Shown in pieces: positions 32,499 through 40,950 of a stretch of DNA of 45,659 nt; position 1 is the first letter of the stretch, and each line of letters starts with the position of its first letter. The notes beneath the pieces were generated by a model, which saw nothing but the letters and a program-made list of their open reading frames with translations, was not told the origin of the DNA and made no database searches. The translations under genes and the position numbers were made by a program. This DNA comes from a virus: the IMG/VR virus record IMGVR_UViG_3300030616_000041, positions 1-45,659 of that record. One strand, 5' to 3'.

Positions 32499-33653
32499 TT
32501 ATCTCATCCCGTATGGATTTAATTGGTCAATATCGGTTGTTACAATCACCCTGCACCATGTACCGAAAAGCGTTAAACTCTCATCTTCGTATATTTCCGG
32601 GTTCCCGGGTCGAACTTCCAAATGCTCCGCCAGCCCTTCCAAGGTTTCATCTTGCGCCAGGCATTTGGCAATATCCGCGTTTACATTCCGGACCATATAA
32701 GCGGATTCTGTGTTGGCATCGGCCGCGGTCCCGGTCAAGGTATCATCGTAGTTTATCAGCGTCCAAATGATGTATTCCAATTCCCGCACAAATAAATTTT
32801 CCTGGTTAATCGGATCGTTCTCCAGAATCAAAAGCAATGGCCAGCGGTTATTCACTTGAACCATCTGGCGGGATTCCTCGATCGCGCCGGGCGTGAAGCT
32901 ATACCCGCCCGCAATCGATATTTCCGCAAGCTTGGCTTTTATCTTGGCCGTTATTTGGGCCTTAATACAATCATCGGACAAATAAAGGCTGCTGCTCGAA
33001 TAACTCCGAGTACTGGAATAGGATCCCGAACTGGATGATGTGCTGTCTTTGCTAACGCTTGTTGAATCCGAAGATATGGATCCGCTGGATGATGAATTGC
33101 TGGATACGCTCAAAGAACTGGATTCCGAAGAATTTGACGATACCGAATCCGAAGAAGAAGAATCGCTCGATTGTGATGATTCCGAAGATGCGCTGGAATT
33201 TGACGAACTCGAACCGCTTGATGATGAATTGCTCGAAGTGCTTGATTGGCTCGATGCGGAAGATTCGCTGGAATTGGATGATACCGAACTGCTGCTTTGT
33301 GAAGAATTGGAAGATGAACTTCCGGAAGATTCCGAACTGCTGGATCCCGAACTTTCAGAACTTCCCGAAGATGATGAAAAACTCGAACCGCTCGAACTTG
33401 AATTGCTCGAACTGGATCCGGATGATACCGATTCGCTCGACAAACTGCTTTTGCTTTGGCTGCTGGATTCGGATGATGAACTCAAAGAAGAAATGGATTC
33501 GCTGGAATCCGAAGATGTGCTGGAATCGGAAGATGCACTTGATTCCGATATGGAAGAACTGGATACGGCTTCCCATCCACCCTGCCAAGCTCCCTGATTA
33601 AGAGAGTCAGCGGGTAGCGGCCCACCTTGCCATGCCCCTTGGTTCAACGCCAT
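32499..33653 (-). CDS. Tail-terminator-like protein with long Ser-rich N-terminal segment (384 aa)
   Basis: The N-terminus carries two copies of a short motif (LNQGAWQGG, at residues 3 and 18). Residues about 30-225 are Ser with Glu, Asp, Asn and Gly. The C-terminal 155 residues (CIKAQITAKIKAKLAEI, LLLILENDPINQENLF, LEGLAEHLEVR) are a paralogue of the C-terminus of the 555-aa protein and fit a gpU-type tail terminator. A terminator ring would place the Ser-rich arms at the head-tail junction. Confidence 0.65.
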   Translation of the reverse strand: MALNQGAWQGGPLPADSLNQGAWQGGWEAVSSSSISESSASSDSSTSSDSSESISSLSSSSESSSQSKSSLSSESVSSGSSSSNSSSSGSSFSSSSGSSESSGSSSSESSGSSSSNSSQSSSSVSSNSSESSASSQSSTSSNSSSSGSSSSNSSASSESSQSSDSSSSDSVSSNSSESSSLSVSSNSSSSGSISSDSTSVSKDSTSSSSGSYSSTRSYSSSSLYLSDDCIKAQITAKIKAKLAEISIAGGYSFTPGAIEESRQMVQVNNRWPLLLILENDPINQENLFVRELEYIIWTLINYDDTLTGTAADANTESAYMVRNVNADIAKCLAQDETLEGLAEHLEVRPGNPEIYEDESLTLFGTWCRVIVTTDIDQLNPYGMR

Positions 33654-34672
33654 TAGCCAACCCCCAACTCAATAGACATACCATTGTCCAGATTAGGTGA
33701 CGTAGCCTGTAGTGAGTGGTCAACTCCTGGATTTGTAAACAACGGATTACCTGTGCTTACAAGGTAATCCTGAAATACGGTTGTCACATCCACGTTCACC
33801 CACATATCGGTACATCGCGCATCATCCCCATGGTTGTTCCAAAAGAAGTTAACGTCGGTTTGAGTATCCCAATCAAATCCGCTTGTCGTTGAGCCTTCTA
33901 TAATGTTATTAATGCAAATCGCACACTCTGCTCCTACTCCATACACATCTGTAGAGTTGCCATAAAAAGTATTGTTGATTATTTTGACGTCATCCTCATT
34001 TGTGAGATAAATGGCAATAGCAGCACAAGCATCAAAAATATTTCCAAATATCACCTCACCGTCACCCGGTATCATGGCAAAATCATCCGTAAAATCATGG
34101 ATATAGCAAAACAAACAAGCGGTATTAACACCGAAAACAATGCCTCTTGCATTAGTTGACGTAACCTCGCAATTAATTAATGCACCCGATGCGCCAATAA
34201 TTGCCGTATAATTATTTGACGAAGCCGCTGCGTCATTTTCTATTTTACAATTTTCCACAACGCAATTATTCCCACATTGCAGCACGTAATTAACATCACC
34301 TTGAAAGGAGATGTTTCGGATTATATTGTAATTAGATGTTCTGATTTGAAAAGTTGCCGTATCAAAAAACGGCCTATTAGCAGAATCCCTTGCCCAATCA
34401 GAATAAACGATTGCTGCACCAACGTTTGTAGTTGTGGCTTTTACTCCAATCAACGCAATAGGGGCCGTTTCTGTTCCATTTACTGCGCTCCAATCAATAC
34501 TTGAATCAAGCGTATAATCTCCCTCCATAATAAATATCACATCACCAGCAGCCAACCCACCACCTTCCATGAAGGTTTCAAAGGCTGGTTCGTCAAAAGC
34601 GTTATCCCAGTCGTTGCCATTCTTGAGTCCTGCGCCGCCAGCCTTCAAATGGTAGTACGCGTTGATAGCCAT
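33653..34672 (-). CDS. Right-handed beta-helix protein (339 aa)
   Basis: Repeated short strands with regular Asn, Cys and Ile positions (NNCVVENCKIENDAA, GALINCEVTSTNARG, VKIINNTFYGN, AICINNIIEGS) are typical of a right-handed parallel beta-helix as in pectate-lyase-like fibres. It could bind or cleave polysaccharide or serve as a rigid spike. No catalytic residues can be assigned. The start overlaps the upstream stop (TAATG), and the stop overlaps the next start. Confidence 0.7.
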   Translation of the reverse strand: MAINAYYHLKAGGAGLKNGNDWDNAFDEPAFETFMEGGGLAAGDVIFIMEGDYTLDSSIDWSAVNGTETAPIALIGVKATTTNVGAAIVYSDWARDSANRPFFDTATFQIRTSNYNIIRNISFQGDVNYVLQCGNNCVVENCKIENDAAASSNNYTAIIGASGALINCEVTSTNARGIVFGVNTACLFCYIHDFTDDFAMIPGDGEVIFGNIFDACAAIAIYLTNEDDVKIINNTFYGNSTDVYGVGAECAICINNIIEGSTTSGFDWDTQTDVNFFWNNHGDDARCTDMWVNVDVTTVFQDYLVSTGNPLFTNPGVDHSLQATSPNLDNGMSIELGVG

Positions 34673-35184
34673 TACAGCCCCCTTTCCGTAACATCAGCCA
34701 AGGCTGCCGCTTTTACTTTTTCAGGGTCGGCAAGAAAAGCATCTATCTTCCGTTGTTCAATCACCTTCGGGTCGTTGGTAATAAGAATCGGTTCGTCAAG
34801 CTGCTCTGCTGGTAGGTCAGCGGGTTTTATGCTCAACCCCAATTCAACGTATCTTGCTTTATCCCTTGGCTCAACCGGATTCCCGCTTTTGTCCACTATC
34901 CAATACTGCCCGTCTTTCTGCGCCTTAATGTGCTTGTTCGTGCCTCTGGTTACTGTTGCGCCTGCCGGGATGTTGCAGTTATCAAGGTTACAGTCGATAA
35001 ATTCAACGTCCTCGATATTGGCAGGGAATACGTCTGTGTATGGCTCATCCTGATAAAAGCACGCTCCAACAATTTTTGCACCATTAAAAACCTTTGGGTC
35101 TGCCGTTGTGAAAGTCTGCCGTTTCCATGAATGATGGCTCCAATCCCCTGGTTTCATTGTTCCAATATCAATTTGTTCTGGCAT
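34672..35184 (-). CDS. Pentapeptide-repeat-like protein (170 aa)
   Basis: The segment FNGAKIVGACFYQ and the later VEFIDCNLDNCNIP have the A(D/N)Lxx-type spacing of pentapeptide repeats, though only a few turns. The C-terminal half is Pro- and Lys-rich (PADLPAEQLDEP, RKIDAFLADPEKVKAAAL), resembling the ends of phage tail-fibre assembly proteins. Directly upstream of the beta-helix gene, so it may be its partner or capping factor. Confidence 0.55.
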   Translation of the reverse strand: MPEQIDIGTMKPGDWSHHSWKRQTFTTADPKVFNGAKIVGACFYQDEPYTDVFPANIEDVEFIDCNLDNCNIPAGATVTRGTNKHIKAQKDGQYWIVDKSGNPVEPRDKARYVELGLSIKPADLPAEQLDEPILITNDPKVIEQRKIDAFLADPEKVKAAALADVTERGL

Positions 35185-35206
35185 AATATCCCCCGTTTCA
35201 TATTAA

Positions 35207-35392
35207 TCATTTCAGCCATTCCCAGGTTGTAACATTTTCCTGCTTAACTTCCCTAACCTTTGGTTGCCATTCCCTTTTCTTTTCGCTTTCACCGATAAAA
35301 AACCAAACAGATGCGCCCGATAAAATAATGGCCGATATTGCCGCAGCAATCAGCCATTTTATTTCGTCCCGCCAATCAAACCATAATTTCAT
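35207..35392 (-). CDS. Small membrane protein (61 aa)
   Basis: One transmembrane helix at about residues 13-33 (WLIAAAISAIILSGASVWFF), then a charged C-terminus (ESEKKREWQPKVREVKQE). ATG overlaps the upstream stop as ATGA. Could be a lysis accessory or a membrane-anchored assembly factor; neither is proved. Confidence 0.6.
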   Translation of the reverse strand: MKLWFDWRDEIKWLIAAAISAIILSGASVWFFIGESEKKREWQPKVREVKQENVTTWEWLK

Positions 35393-36129
35393 TGCATTTT
35401 GCCCTTATTCACTTGCGCCGTTGCCCGGTCAACATCCTTTTGCAACCGCCGCATGGCCCCGGCTTCGCGGTTCATCCAGCCCTGGATAAATTTGAATTGT
35501 GGCCTTATATTGATTGCTTTAACGCCGATGAATAAAAGCGCCCTGCCGTAATCACCGGTTTCGGCAGTTTTCTTGTCAAACCATCGCATAACACCACCGG
35601 CCCGGATACTAAAAACGTCCCGTTCCTTGCTTATCCGCCGCAATAATTTTCCGCTATGGAAATAGCCTTCTTTATCGGATTTTAATGTATAACCCAAATT
35701 CACCAAATTTCTATAAATAGGAATTACAAGGTGTTTTCCATGGCCAGATATATGGCCGCCATGCTCCAAAAATTTTAAAATTTTATGAATTGGATGATCG
35801 CCAGCCATTCCCATCGTTAATGTCAAATTGTCAATTTTTGCCGGTCCCCATGGTTTTATAAATCCTTTAAATTGCGCTCTTACTTGTGGGGTCCATATCC
35901 TGTATCCTCCACCCGCATGCCGCCCGCCCCATAACTCTTTCCTGGCCAGCCGTTCCCTGAATACGCCCTGCCGCCCCACTTTCCCGGGCTTTCCGATATA
36001 CCTATTGCGTTCCCGGCCGAAGCCTCTACGCAAATTCCGCAAATATACCTTTGGAGCATAAGCCATTAACCGCGCTAACTCATATTGGCCGGTCATGGTT
36101 CCTTCCATGCTCATTAGCCGTTCGCTCAT
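35389..36129 (-). CDS. Minor tail/head-tail completion protein, gpZ-like (246 aa)
   Basis: A basic N-terminus (LRNLRRGFGRERNRYIG) and a central LEHGGHISGHGKHLVIPIYRNL segment are similar to the region of gpZ/HK97-gp10-like proteins containing an E-x-G loop. Position after the gpFII-like gene and before tail terminators matches lambda Z. I chose the ATG at 36129, which overlaps the previous stop as ATGA, rather than an in-frame codon seven residues upstream. Confidence 0.65.
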   Translation of the reverse strand: MSERLMSMEGTMTGQYELARLMAYAPKVYLRNLRRGFGRERNRYIGKPGKVGRQGVFRERLARKELWGGRHAGGGYRIWTPQVRAQFKGFIKPWGPAKIDNLTLTMGMAGDHPIHKILKFLEHGGHISGHGKHLVIPIYRNLVNLGYTLKSDKEGYFHSGKLLRRISKERDVFSIRAGGVMRWFDKKTAETGDYGRALLFIGVKAINIRPQFKFIQGWMNREAGAMRRLQKDVDRATAQVNKGKMQ

Positions 36130-36476
36130 TCGACAAGCCCCAATCTCCAAACCGCATATTCCGGGTTTGCGCTCATTACCGTTAAGGTCTTATTATGGGT
36201 ATCCCCGGGATTGATTTTCATTGTTACCGTATCCTTGCCGATTGTCACATTGGCCACACCATCGGCCGCCTTTTGGGAAACCAAAAGTTCAATAGCCATT
36301 CGTGCCGGCCGAAAGTTCGCCGGCCCAAGATTAACCGAAGCGTTTTTTGTCTTGTAGATTATCGCAAGGATGGTTTTTGATGTGCCGCCATATGGATTAT
36401 AAACAACGCTTTCCCCGAATTCATCCAGGGAAATATCCGCGAAATCCTCTTTTGCATTGTCTGTATCCCATGCCAT
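36126..36476 (-). CDS. Head-tail connector, gpFII-like (116 aa)
   Basis: The opening DEFGESVVYNPYGG with SKTILAIIYKTK and the later VTIGKDTVTMKINPG, VWRLGLVE fit the small beta-rich gpFII-type connector that closes the neck. Length matches (lambda FII is about 117 aa). Position between decoration proteins and gpZ-like gene agrees. The call is by pattern and order only. Confidence 0.65.
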   Translation of the reverse strand: MAWDTDNAKEDFADISLDEFGESVVYNPYGGTSKTILAIIYKTKNASVNLGPANFRPARMAIELLVSQKAADGVANVTIGKDTVTMKINPGDTHNKTLTVMSANPEYAVWRLGLVE

Positions 36477-36492
36477 TCATTTTCGCCAATCA

Positions 36493-36735
36493 TTATGGAA
36501 TGATTTTATCGCCATACCGGAAAAGAACTTGGACCACAATAACAATTGCAGTATATACCGCAACCTGTTTAATCTGCATTTTATGCAACATTTCTTTCAT
36601 AATTTCAATCGCTGTTTTTAATTCCGGCAAACATAATTCGCATTGTTTCAACCGCTCATCATGCCGCGCAATTGTTTGTTCATCATCGTTAAGCCGCTGC
36701 CCGAATCCATTTAGTTGTTTTATTATTTCGTCCAT
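36493..36735 (-). CDS. Coiled-coil membrane-anchored protein (80 aa)
   Basis: Residues 5-50 are a likely coiled coil (QLNGFGQRLNDDEQTIARHD, ELKTAIEIMKEML); residues 55-72 (VAVYTAIVIVVQVLF) are a membrane helix. The layout resembles XhlA-type holin accessory proteins. The ATG has no ribosome site and stands 8-10 nt after a terminator-like hairpin and T-rich run (36747-36770). Confidence 0.6.
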   Translation of the reverse strand: MDEIIKQLNGFGQRLNDDEQTIARHDERLKQCELCLPELKTAIEIMKEMLHKMQIKQVAVYTAIVIVVQVLFRYGDKIIP

Positions 36736-36736
36736 A

Positions 36737-36770
36737 ATTTAAAAGCGGGGGCCTGGTTGCCCAAGCCCCC
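36737..36770 (-). terminator. Terminator-like hairpin between head and tail genes
   Basis: Minus-strand arms GGGGGCTTGG and CCAGGCCCCC (10 bp, one G-U) with a GCAA tetraloop, followed by GCTTTTAAATT. The T-run is short, so termination is likely partial. It separates the decoration genes from the connector and tail genes. Confidence 0.6.
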
Positions 36771-36776
36771 AATCCT

Positions 36777-37721
36777 TTAAGCTTCGTGGCTTTCAGAACT
36801 TGCCGAACTGTCGGATTCGCTCGATTCGCTCGATTCGCTGATCGAACTGCTCGAATCGCTATTGGATGAAATCGAAAGCGAACTATTTGAACTATCGCTG
36901 TTCGATGAAATCGATTCCGAACTTTCCGAACTGCTCGAAGTCGATTCGCTCGATTCGCTCGATTCGCTCGAAGTCGAACTTTCCGAACTGCTCGAATCGC
37001 TCGATTCGCTCGATGCGCTGGAAGTCGAACTTTCAGAACTGCTCGAATCCGATTCACTCGATGCGCTCGATTCCGAACTATGCGATCCGGATTCGCTCGA
37101 ACTTGAACTGTTCGAACTGTCGCTGTTCGAAGAAACGGATTCAGAACCAGAACTCACGGAATCCGAACCGGAACTTAGCGATCTGCTCGATTGCTCCGAA
37201 AGAGAAGAAACCGATTTCGAAGTCTTGCTTTCGCTCAAACTCGACAAACTCGAAACGGATACGCTCGTAGAAACGGATGAACTGGAAATGCTTCCGCTTG
37301 AACTGGAAACGGAAACCGAAATCGAATCGGCCGCAGCCTTCCGGCCATTCAAAAAAAGGTGAACGTGATTATCGGTCGCATCCGCGGCCAAGCTACATTC
37401 ACCAATATAAAAATCGCCGGTTTTTGCTTCGGACCTTGCAACGGCTACGTTGTGACCAACCGCCCAATAAACATCATCGTCCGTATTGAATACCGATGTA
37501 GAACGTTTTTGAACACTTATTTCGCCGCGAACCAGGTTTTCGCCGCTGCTGCCATTGGCGATCGATTCCCTGGCCATGTGCGCCGTATAAAGCCCAGAAG
37601 CGTTTGCACGCTGCCAGATTTCATTTGGGGCAAGGGCGGATCCGCTGTTGTTCAAAACCGTAACTTGCTCATGTTCATCAATCGAACCAAGCATGTAAGA
37701 TTCTGCTAATGGATCAGCCAT
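36777..37721 (-). CDS. Decoration protein 2, DUF2190-like, with very long Ser-rich tail (314 aa)
   Basis: Residues 1-130 are a DUF2190-type capsid-cement domain, about 65% alike by eye to its neighbour (shared ANASGLY, GENLVRGEISV, FNTDDDVYW, VARSEAKTGD). Residues 133-314 are Ser alternating with Glu and Asp, with few other residues. The tail is three times longer than that of the 195-aa copy, consistent with repeat expansion: the DNA is a tandem array of AGCGAATCG-like units. AAAGGGTTTTGGC precedes the ATG. Confidence 0.75.
   Translation of the reverse strand: MADPLAESYMLGSIDEHEQVTVLNNSGSALAPNEIWQRANASGLYTAHMARESIANGSSGENLVRGEISVQKRSTSVFNTDDDVYWAVGHNVAVARSEAKTGDFYIGECSLAADATDNHVHLFLNGRKAAADSISVSVSSSSGSISSSSVSTSVSVSSLSSLSESKTSKSVSSLSEQSSRSLSSGSDSVSSGSESVSSNSDSSNSSSSSESGSHSSESSASSESDSSSSESSTSSASSESSDSSSSESSTSSESSESSESTSSSSESSESISSNSDSSNSSLSISSNSDSSSSISESSESSESDSSASSESHEA
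36783..37330. repeat. Low-complexity tandem DNA encoding the Ser-rich tail
   Basis: Forward-strand units such as GATTCGCTCGATTCGCTC recur many times. Slippage or recombination among them would change tail length in steps of three residues without breaking the frame. Confidence 0.75.
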
Positions 37722-37749
37722 GCCAAAACCCTTTCTTTGATAAAAGTCT

Positions 37750-37776
37750 GTGGGGGGCCGGTTAAGGCCGCCCCAC
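37750..37776 (-). promoter_or_regulatory. Intergenic hairpin between the two decoration genes
   Basis: GTGGGGCGGCC pairs with GGCCCCCCAC around loop TTAACC, with one bulged C, followed by AGACTTTTATC. Loop TTAACC is the same as in the hairpin at 29400-29427. Confidence 0.55.
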
Positions 37777-37794
37777 CTTGTTTATTTCCAATGT

Positions 37795-38382
37795 TTAGGC
37801 ATTGGAAGAAATGGAATTGGATGAACTGGAAACAGAATCACTATTCGAACTAAGCGATTCGCTCGAAGCTTCGGAAAGCGAAGAAATCGATTTCGAAGTC
37901 TTGCTTTCGCTCGAACTCGAACTTGTGCTTGTCGATGTACTGCTGCTGGAAATGCTGGTCGAAATGGAACTGGATACCGAAATGGTATCAGCCGCATCCT
38001 TCCGGGCATTCAAAAACAGCCGCACCCGCGCATCACCGGAAGCTGCCACTTTGGAGCATTCCCCAAGGTAACGATCGCCGGTTTTTGCTTCGGACCTGGC
38101 TACCGCATCGTTATGACCAACGCGCCAGTAAACATCATCGTCCGTATTGAAGGTGGATCCGGATTTCTTGGCCACGCTGATTTCTCCGCGAACCAAGTTT
38201 TCGCCGGTTGCGTTTGCCGCGATTGTTTCGCGCGCAACATGGGCAACATACAAACCGGATGCATTCGCCCGGAACCAAACCTCATTGGGGGCAAGGGCCG
38301 CCCCGCTGTTGTTTGCTACCGAAACCTGTTCTTGCTGATCCATGGCTCCGGCAAGATAGGCTTCATTCAAAGGATCTGCCAT
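37795..38382 (-). CDS. Decoration protein 1, DUF2190-like, with short Ser-rich tail (195 aa)
   Basis: The N-terminal 130 residues resemble DUF2190 proteins that cement phage capsids (NNSGAALAPNEVWFRANASG, then HNDAVARSEAKTGDRYLG). Residues 134-195 are Ser-rich with Thr, Asn and Glu. The gene directly follows the capsid gene and has a strong ribosome site (CGGAGGTTTTAAAA). It is a tandem paralogue of the 314-aa decoration protein. Confidence 0.8.
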   Translation of the reverse strand: MADPLNEAYLAGAMDQQEQVSVANNSGAALAPNEVWFRANASGLYVAHVARETIAANATGENLVRGEISVAKKSGSTFNTDDDVYWRVGHNDAVARSEAKTGDRYLGECSKVAASGDARVRLFLNARKDAADTISVSSSISTSISSSSTSTSTSSSSSESKTSKSISSLSEASSESLSSNSDSVSSSSNSISSNA

Positions 38383-38452
38383 TTTTAAAACCTCCGTTAA
38401 TGGTTACTTTTTCTGTTCAAAATTTCAATTCTTCCTTTGATTGCCTTACTTC

Positions 38453-40876
38453 TTACGCACCGGCATTCTTGTAAAGGCCCCGGTAATCCGGAATCTTCGG
38501 GATGAAGAAATGCTCGACATCGTAAATAATGCCCTTCACCTCGGCCGCTCCACCAACCCGGCTTGCGGTTTTGGGAGTTTCGCGCCCGGCCAGGGTAATC
38601 ATCAGGGCATAATCCACATCCATCGGATTCGCCATAACGTACCAGGGATAGTTCGTATCGAAGGCATCGATCAGCGGTTCAACCAATGGCTGAATCGTCA
38701 TGCGGCCTTGAGGTCCAAACTGATTCGGTTCCGGGTTCGTTCCGCCGGGAAGATAGGCCGAACTCGTGTATTGATTCGCGATGTATTCGCGCGAAGGGCC
38801 AACGGCCAGGAACATGGGAACGATGTTCAGGTATTGATCGGCTGATTCGCCGCCATCCGGCTGCAACCCCTTGAAGTTGCGGAAAGCCAAATAAGCCGCT
38901 GTTAAGGTATCCGCCGTAATCTGTCCACCGGCTCCAACAGCCACCAAGTTTGCGTGCGCTGCTGCGAAAACAGCGGTCGAATCTTCGGTCAGGGTCGGAT
39001 TGGAATAAAGCAGATTCCAGAACTCATAATTCATCTTCCTGGCGATCGCCCGGCCCCATTTGGCGGGCATATCCGTAAAAACGGAAAGATCGTCATTGAT
39101 GATGGCTTCTTCCGTAATGGAATGCGCCCGGCCCCACTTTTTCAGCTTCGCCGTTTCCTTTTTGTCCGAAATCTTCCCAAGCTTGGGGGCCTGGCCTTCC
39201 GGAATTTCCAGAACATCCGGGCCTTCCGAAGTCTTGTAAAGTTCCCCGGTTTTCAGGTCAGAAAAGGATTTCATGCGCGTAACAAGCTGAAAGGTCGTGT
39301 TCGCGTTTTCGTAACCTTTCAAAAGGCTTTTGTTCGCCACGGTTGAAACCACGCTCAAAAGGTCATTGGTGTTGATACCCATGGCCATATTGGGCGAAAA
39401 CCGGCCGCTTCCGTAAAGCATTTCCAGGAACATGGAACCCACATCCTGGCTGTTTGCTGTATAGGCGCGATTGCCGATGGTCATTCCGGCGCAATGCCGA
39501 ACCAGGGCTTGAAGGCCGCAATGCGCGAATTCGGAACCATGGGCTTCCTGAATTTTCTCCTTGTCGGTTTCGATCCCTGCCCGAACCATGATGGCATTCG
39601 TCAAACCTTCAATTTTCTTGCTTTTTTCGTCCCCGGTCACTTTGGCATCGGCCACGCTCTGGTTGCCTTCCAAATGGGCGTCCAGCATTGCCGCGCGCGC
39701 TTCATCGACTGTTTTGTTTTCATCGATAAGCTTTTGCGTGAATTCCTTTTTCAACTTTAGGCTTTCACCGATTGAGTTGATTTCGGAAATCCGCGTGCGT
39801 TCGGCCGTTGCCGCTTCCTCGCGGGCTTTCTTAGCCGCTTCCTCGATTTCCTTTTGGTGCGCTGCTTTGGCGGGATCCGCCATCTTCTCCGCATCAAGCT
39901 GGGCTTTGGTTTTCAGAATTTCGCCCTTCTCGTTTACAAGGTTTCCGTTTTTGTCGTAGAATTCCATCCCCGACACTCCTTTGGTTTTTGGTTTACCCGC
40001 AGATTTGAAAAATTTATTCGAATCGTCTTCATTTGCAAATTCTTGTTTTACAAAACCGTTTTTCCTTGCGTGCGCCCTGGCTTCGCTTTCGGACCAAGTT
40101 CCCTTTTTGTACCGGCATTCTTGATTTTCCCATTCGCCGGTTTCTTTCCGTTTTCCAGCGATAATCGAAAATGTCTTTTTCGATGATTCGTCCCGTTTTG
40201 TCATTCGGGCAAACTCCGAATATTCTTCCGGGTCATTCAGAATAAAACAATGTTCGTTTTGTACCTCGCCATCGTATTTCATAACGGCCGCGAAAACATT
40301 TTCAGGAATTTGAAGCTTGCCAAAATGGTTTTCCGGTTCCTCAACGTCAACCGGATCAATCATTTCATCCGCCAGGCCCCATTCCACGGCTTCCTCTGCA
40401 GAAAGCCACGTTTCCTCGTCCATGGCCGCCGCAATTTCTTCTTCGGTCTTATCCACCGCATGCCGCTGATAGGCTTTTACCGCGCTTTTTTTGATTTTGT
40501 CCAGCAAATCAGCATCTTTCCGAAGCGCCTTTGAATCGCCCGCGGTCATGATTTGCGGATTGTGAATCATCAAAAAGGTGTTTTCCGGCATCACAATGTG
40601 ATCGCCGGTCATGGCAATGATGGAACCCATGCTGGCCGCCCAACCATCGATAAAAACCGTGATTGTAGCATCCTGGGCTTCCAGAAAATTATAAATCGCG
40701 TTCCCCTCAAATACGGATCCGCCAGGTGTGTTCAAATGCAAATCAATGTGTTTCGGGTTTTTCGCTTTCACCTCATCGATGAAGCTTCGGGCCGTGATTC
40801 CCCATCCGCCGATCTGGTCATGAATCATGATTTCCAGGGTATCACCCTTTTTTTGCATTTTGAACCATTTTTTCAT
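38453..40876 (-). CDS. ClpP-type prohead protease fused to scaffold and major capsid protein (807 aa)
   Basis: Residues 1-200: ClpP-like serine protease with Ser82 in GWAASMGSI, His105 in FLMIHNP and Asp153 in AMDEETW as the catalytic triad. Residues about 205-300 form a linker containing TWSESEARAHARKNGF. Residues about 325-420 are a helical, Ala/Glu/Lys-rich scaffold-like coiled coil. Residues about 425-807 are the HK97-fold-type major capsid protein (ITEEAIINDDLSVF, NPEPNQFGPQGRMTIQPLVE). One open frame with no stop covers protease, scaffold and capsid. Self-cleavage would release the mature capsid protein. Confidence 0.85.
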   Translation of the reverse strand: MKKWFKMQKKGDTLEIMIHDQIGGWGITARSFIDEVKAKNPKHIDLHLNTPGGSVFEGNAIYNFLEAQDATITVFIDGWAASMGSIIAMTGDHIVMPENTFLMIHNPQIMTAGDSKALRKDADLLDKIKKSAVKAYQRHAVDKTEEEIAAAMDEETWLSAEEAVEWGLADEMIDPVDVEEPENHFGKLQIPENVFAAVMKYDGEVQNEHCFILNDPEEYSEFARMTKRDESSKKTFSIIAGKRKETGEWENQECRYKKGTWSESEARAHARKNGFVKQEFANEDDSNKFFKSAGKPKTKGVSGMEFYDKNGNLVNEKGEILKTKAQLDAEKMADPAKAAHQKEIEEAAKKAREEAATAERTRISEINSIGESLKLKKEFTQKLIDENKTVDEARAAMLDAHLEGNQSVADAKVTGDEKSKKIEGLTNAIMVRAGIETDKEKIQEAHGSEFAHCGLQALVRHCAGMTIGNRAYTANSQDVGSMFLEMLYGSGRFSPNMAMGINTNDLLSVVSTVANKSLLKGYENANTTFQLVTRMKSFSDLKTGELYKTSEGPDVLEIPEGQAPKLGKISDKKETAKLKKWGRAHSITEEAIINDDLSVFTDMPAKWGRAIARKMNYEFWNLLYSNPTLTEDSTAVFAAAHANLVAVGAGGQITADTLTAAYLAFRNFKGLQPDGGESADQYLNIVPMFLAVGPSREYIANQYTSSAYLPGGTNPEPNQFGPQGRMTIQPLVEPLIDAFDTNYPWYVMANPMDVDYALMITLAGRETPKTASRVGGAAEVKGIIYDVEHFFIPKIPDYRGLYKNAGA

Positions 40877-40950
40877 GGTCTTTTTTCCCCTTCTTTATAA
40901 TCGGCTGATTGCCCTTTTTAAGCAATTCGAACCTTACGGCCGATGCTCTT

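Noticed and set aside
33040-33597. Long Asp/Glu/Leu-rich forward reading frames opposite the Ser-rich segments (also 36862-37362 and 31013-31255)
   Set aside because: They mirror the Ser/Glu codon arrays on the minus strand, have no ribosome site and run against all other genes.
36783-37330. Short-unit tandem repeats that could look like a CRISPR array or minisatellite
   Set aside because: There are no spacers; the units are codons of the Ser-rich tail and stay in frame.
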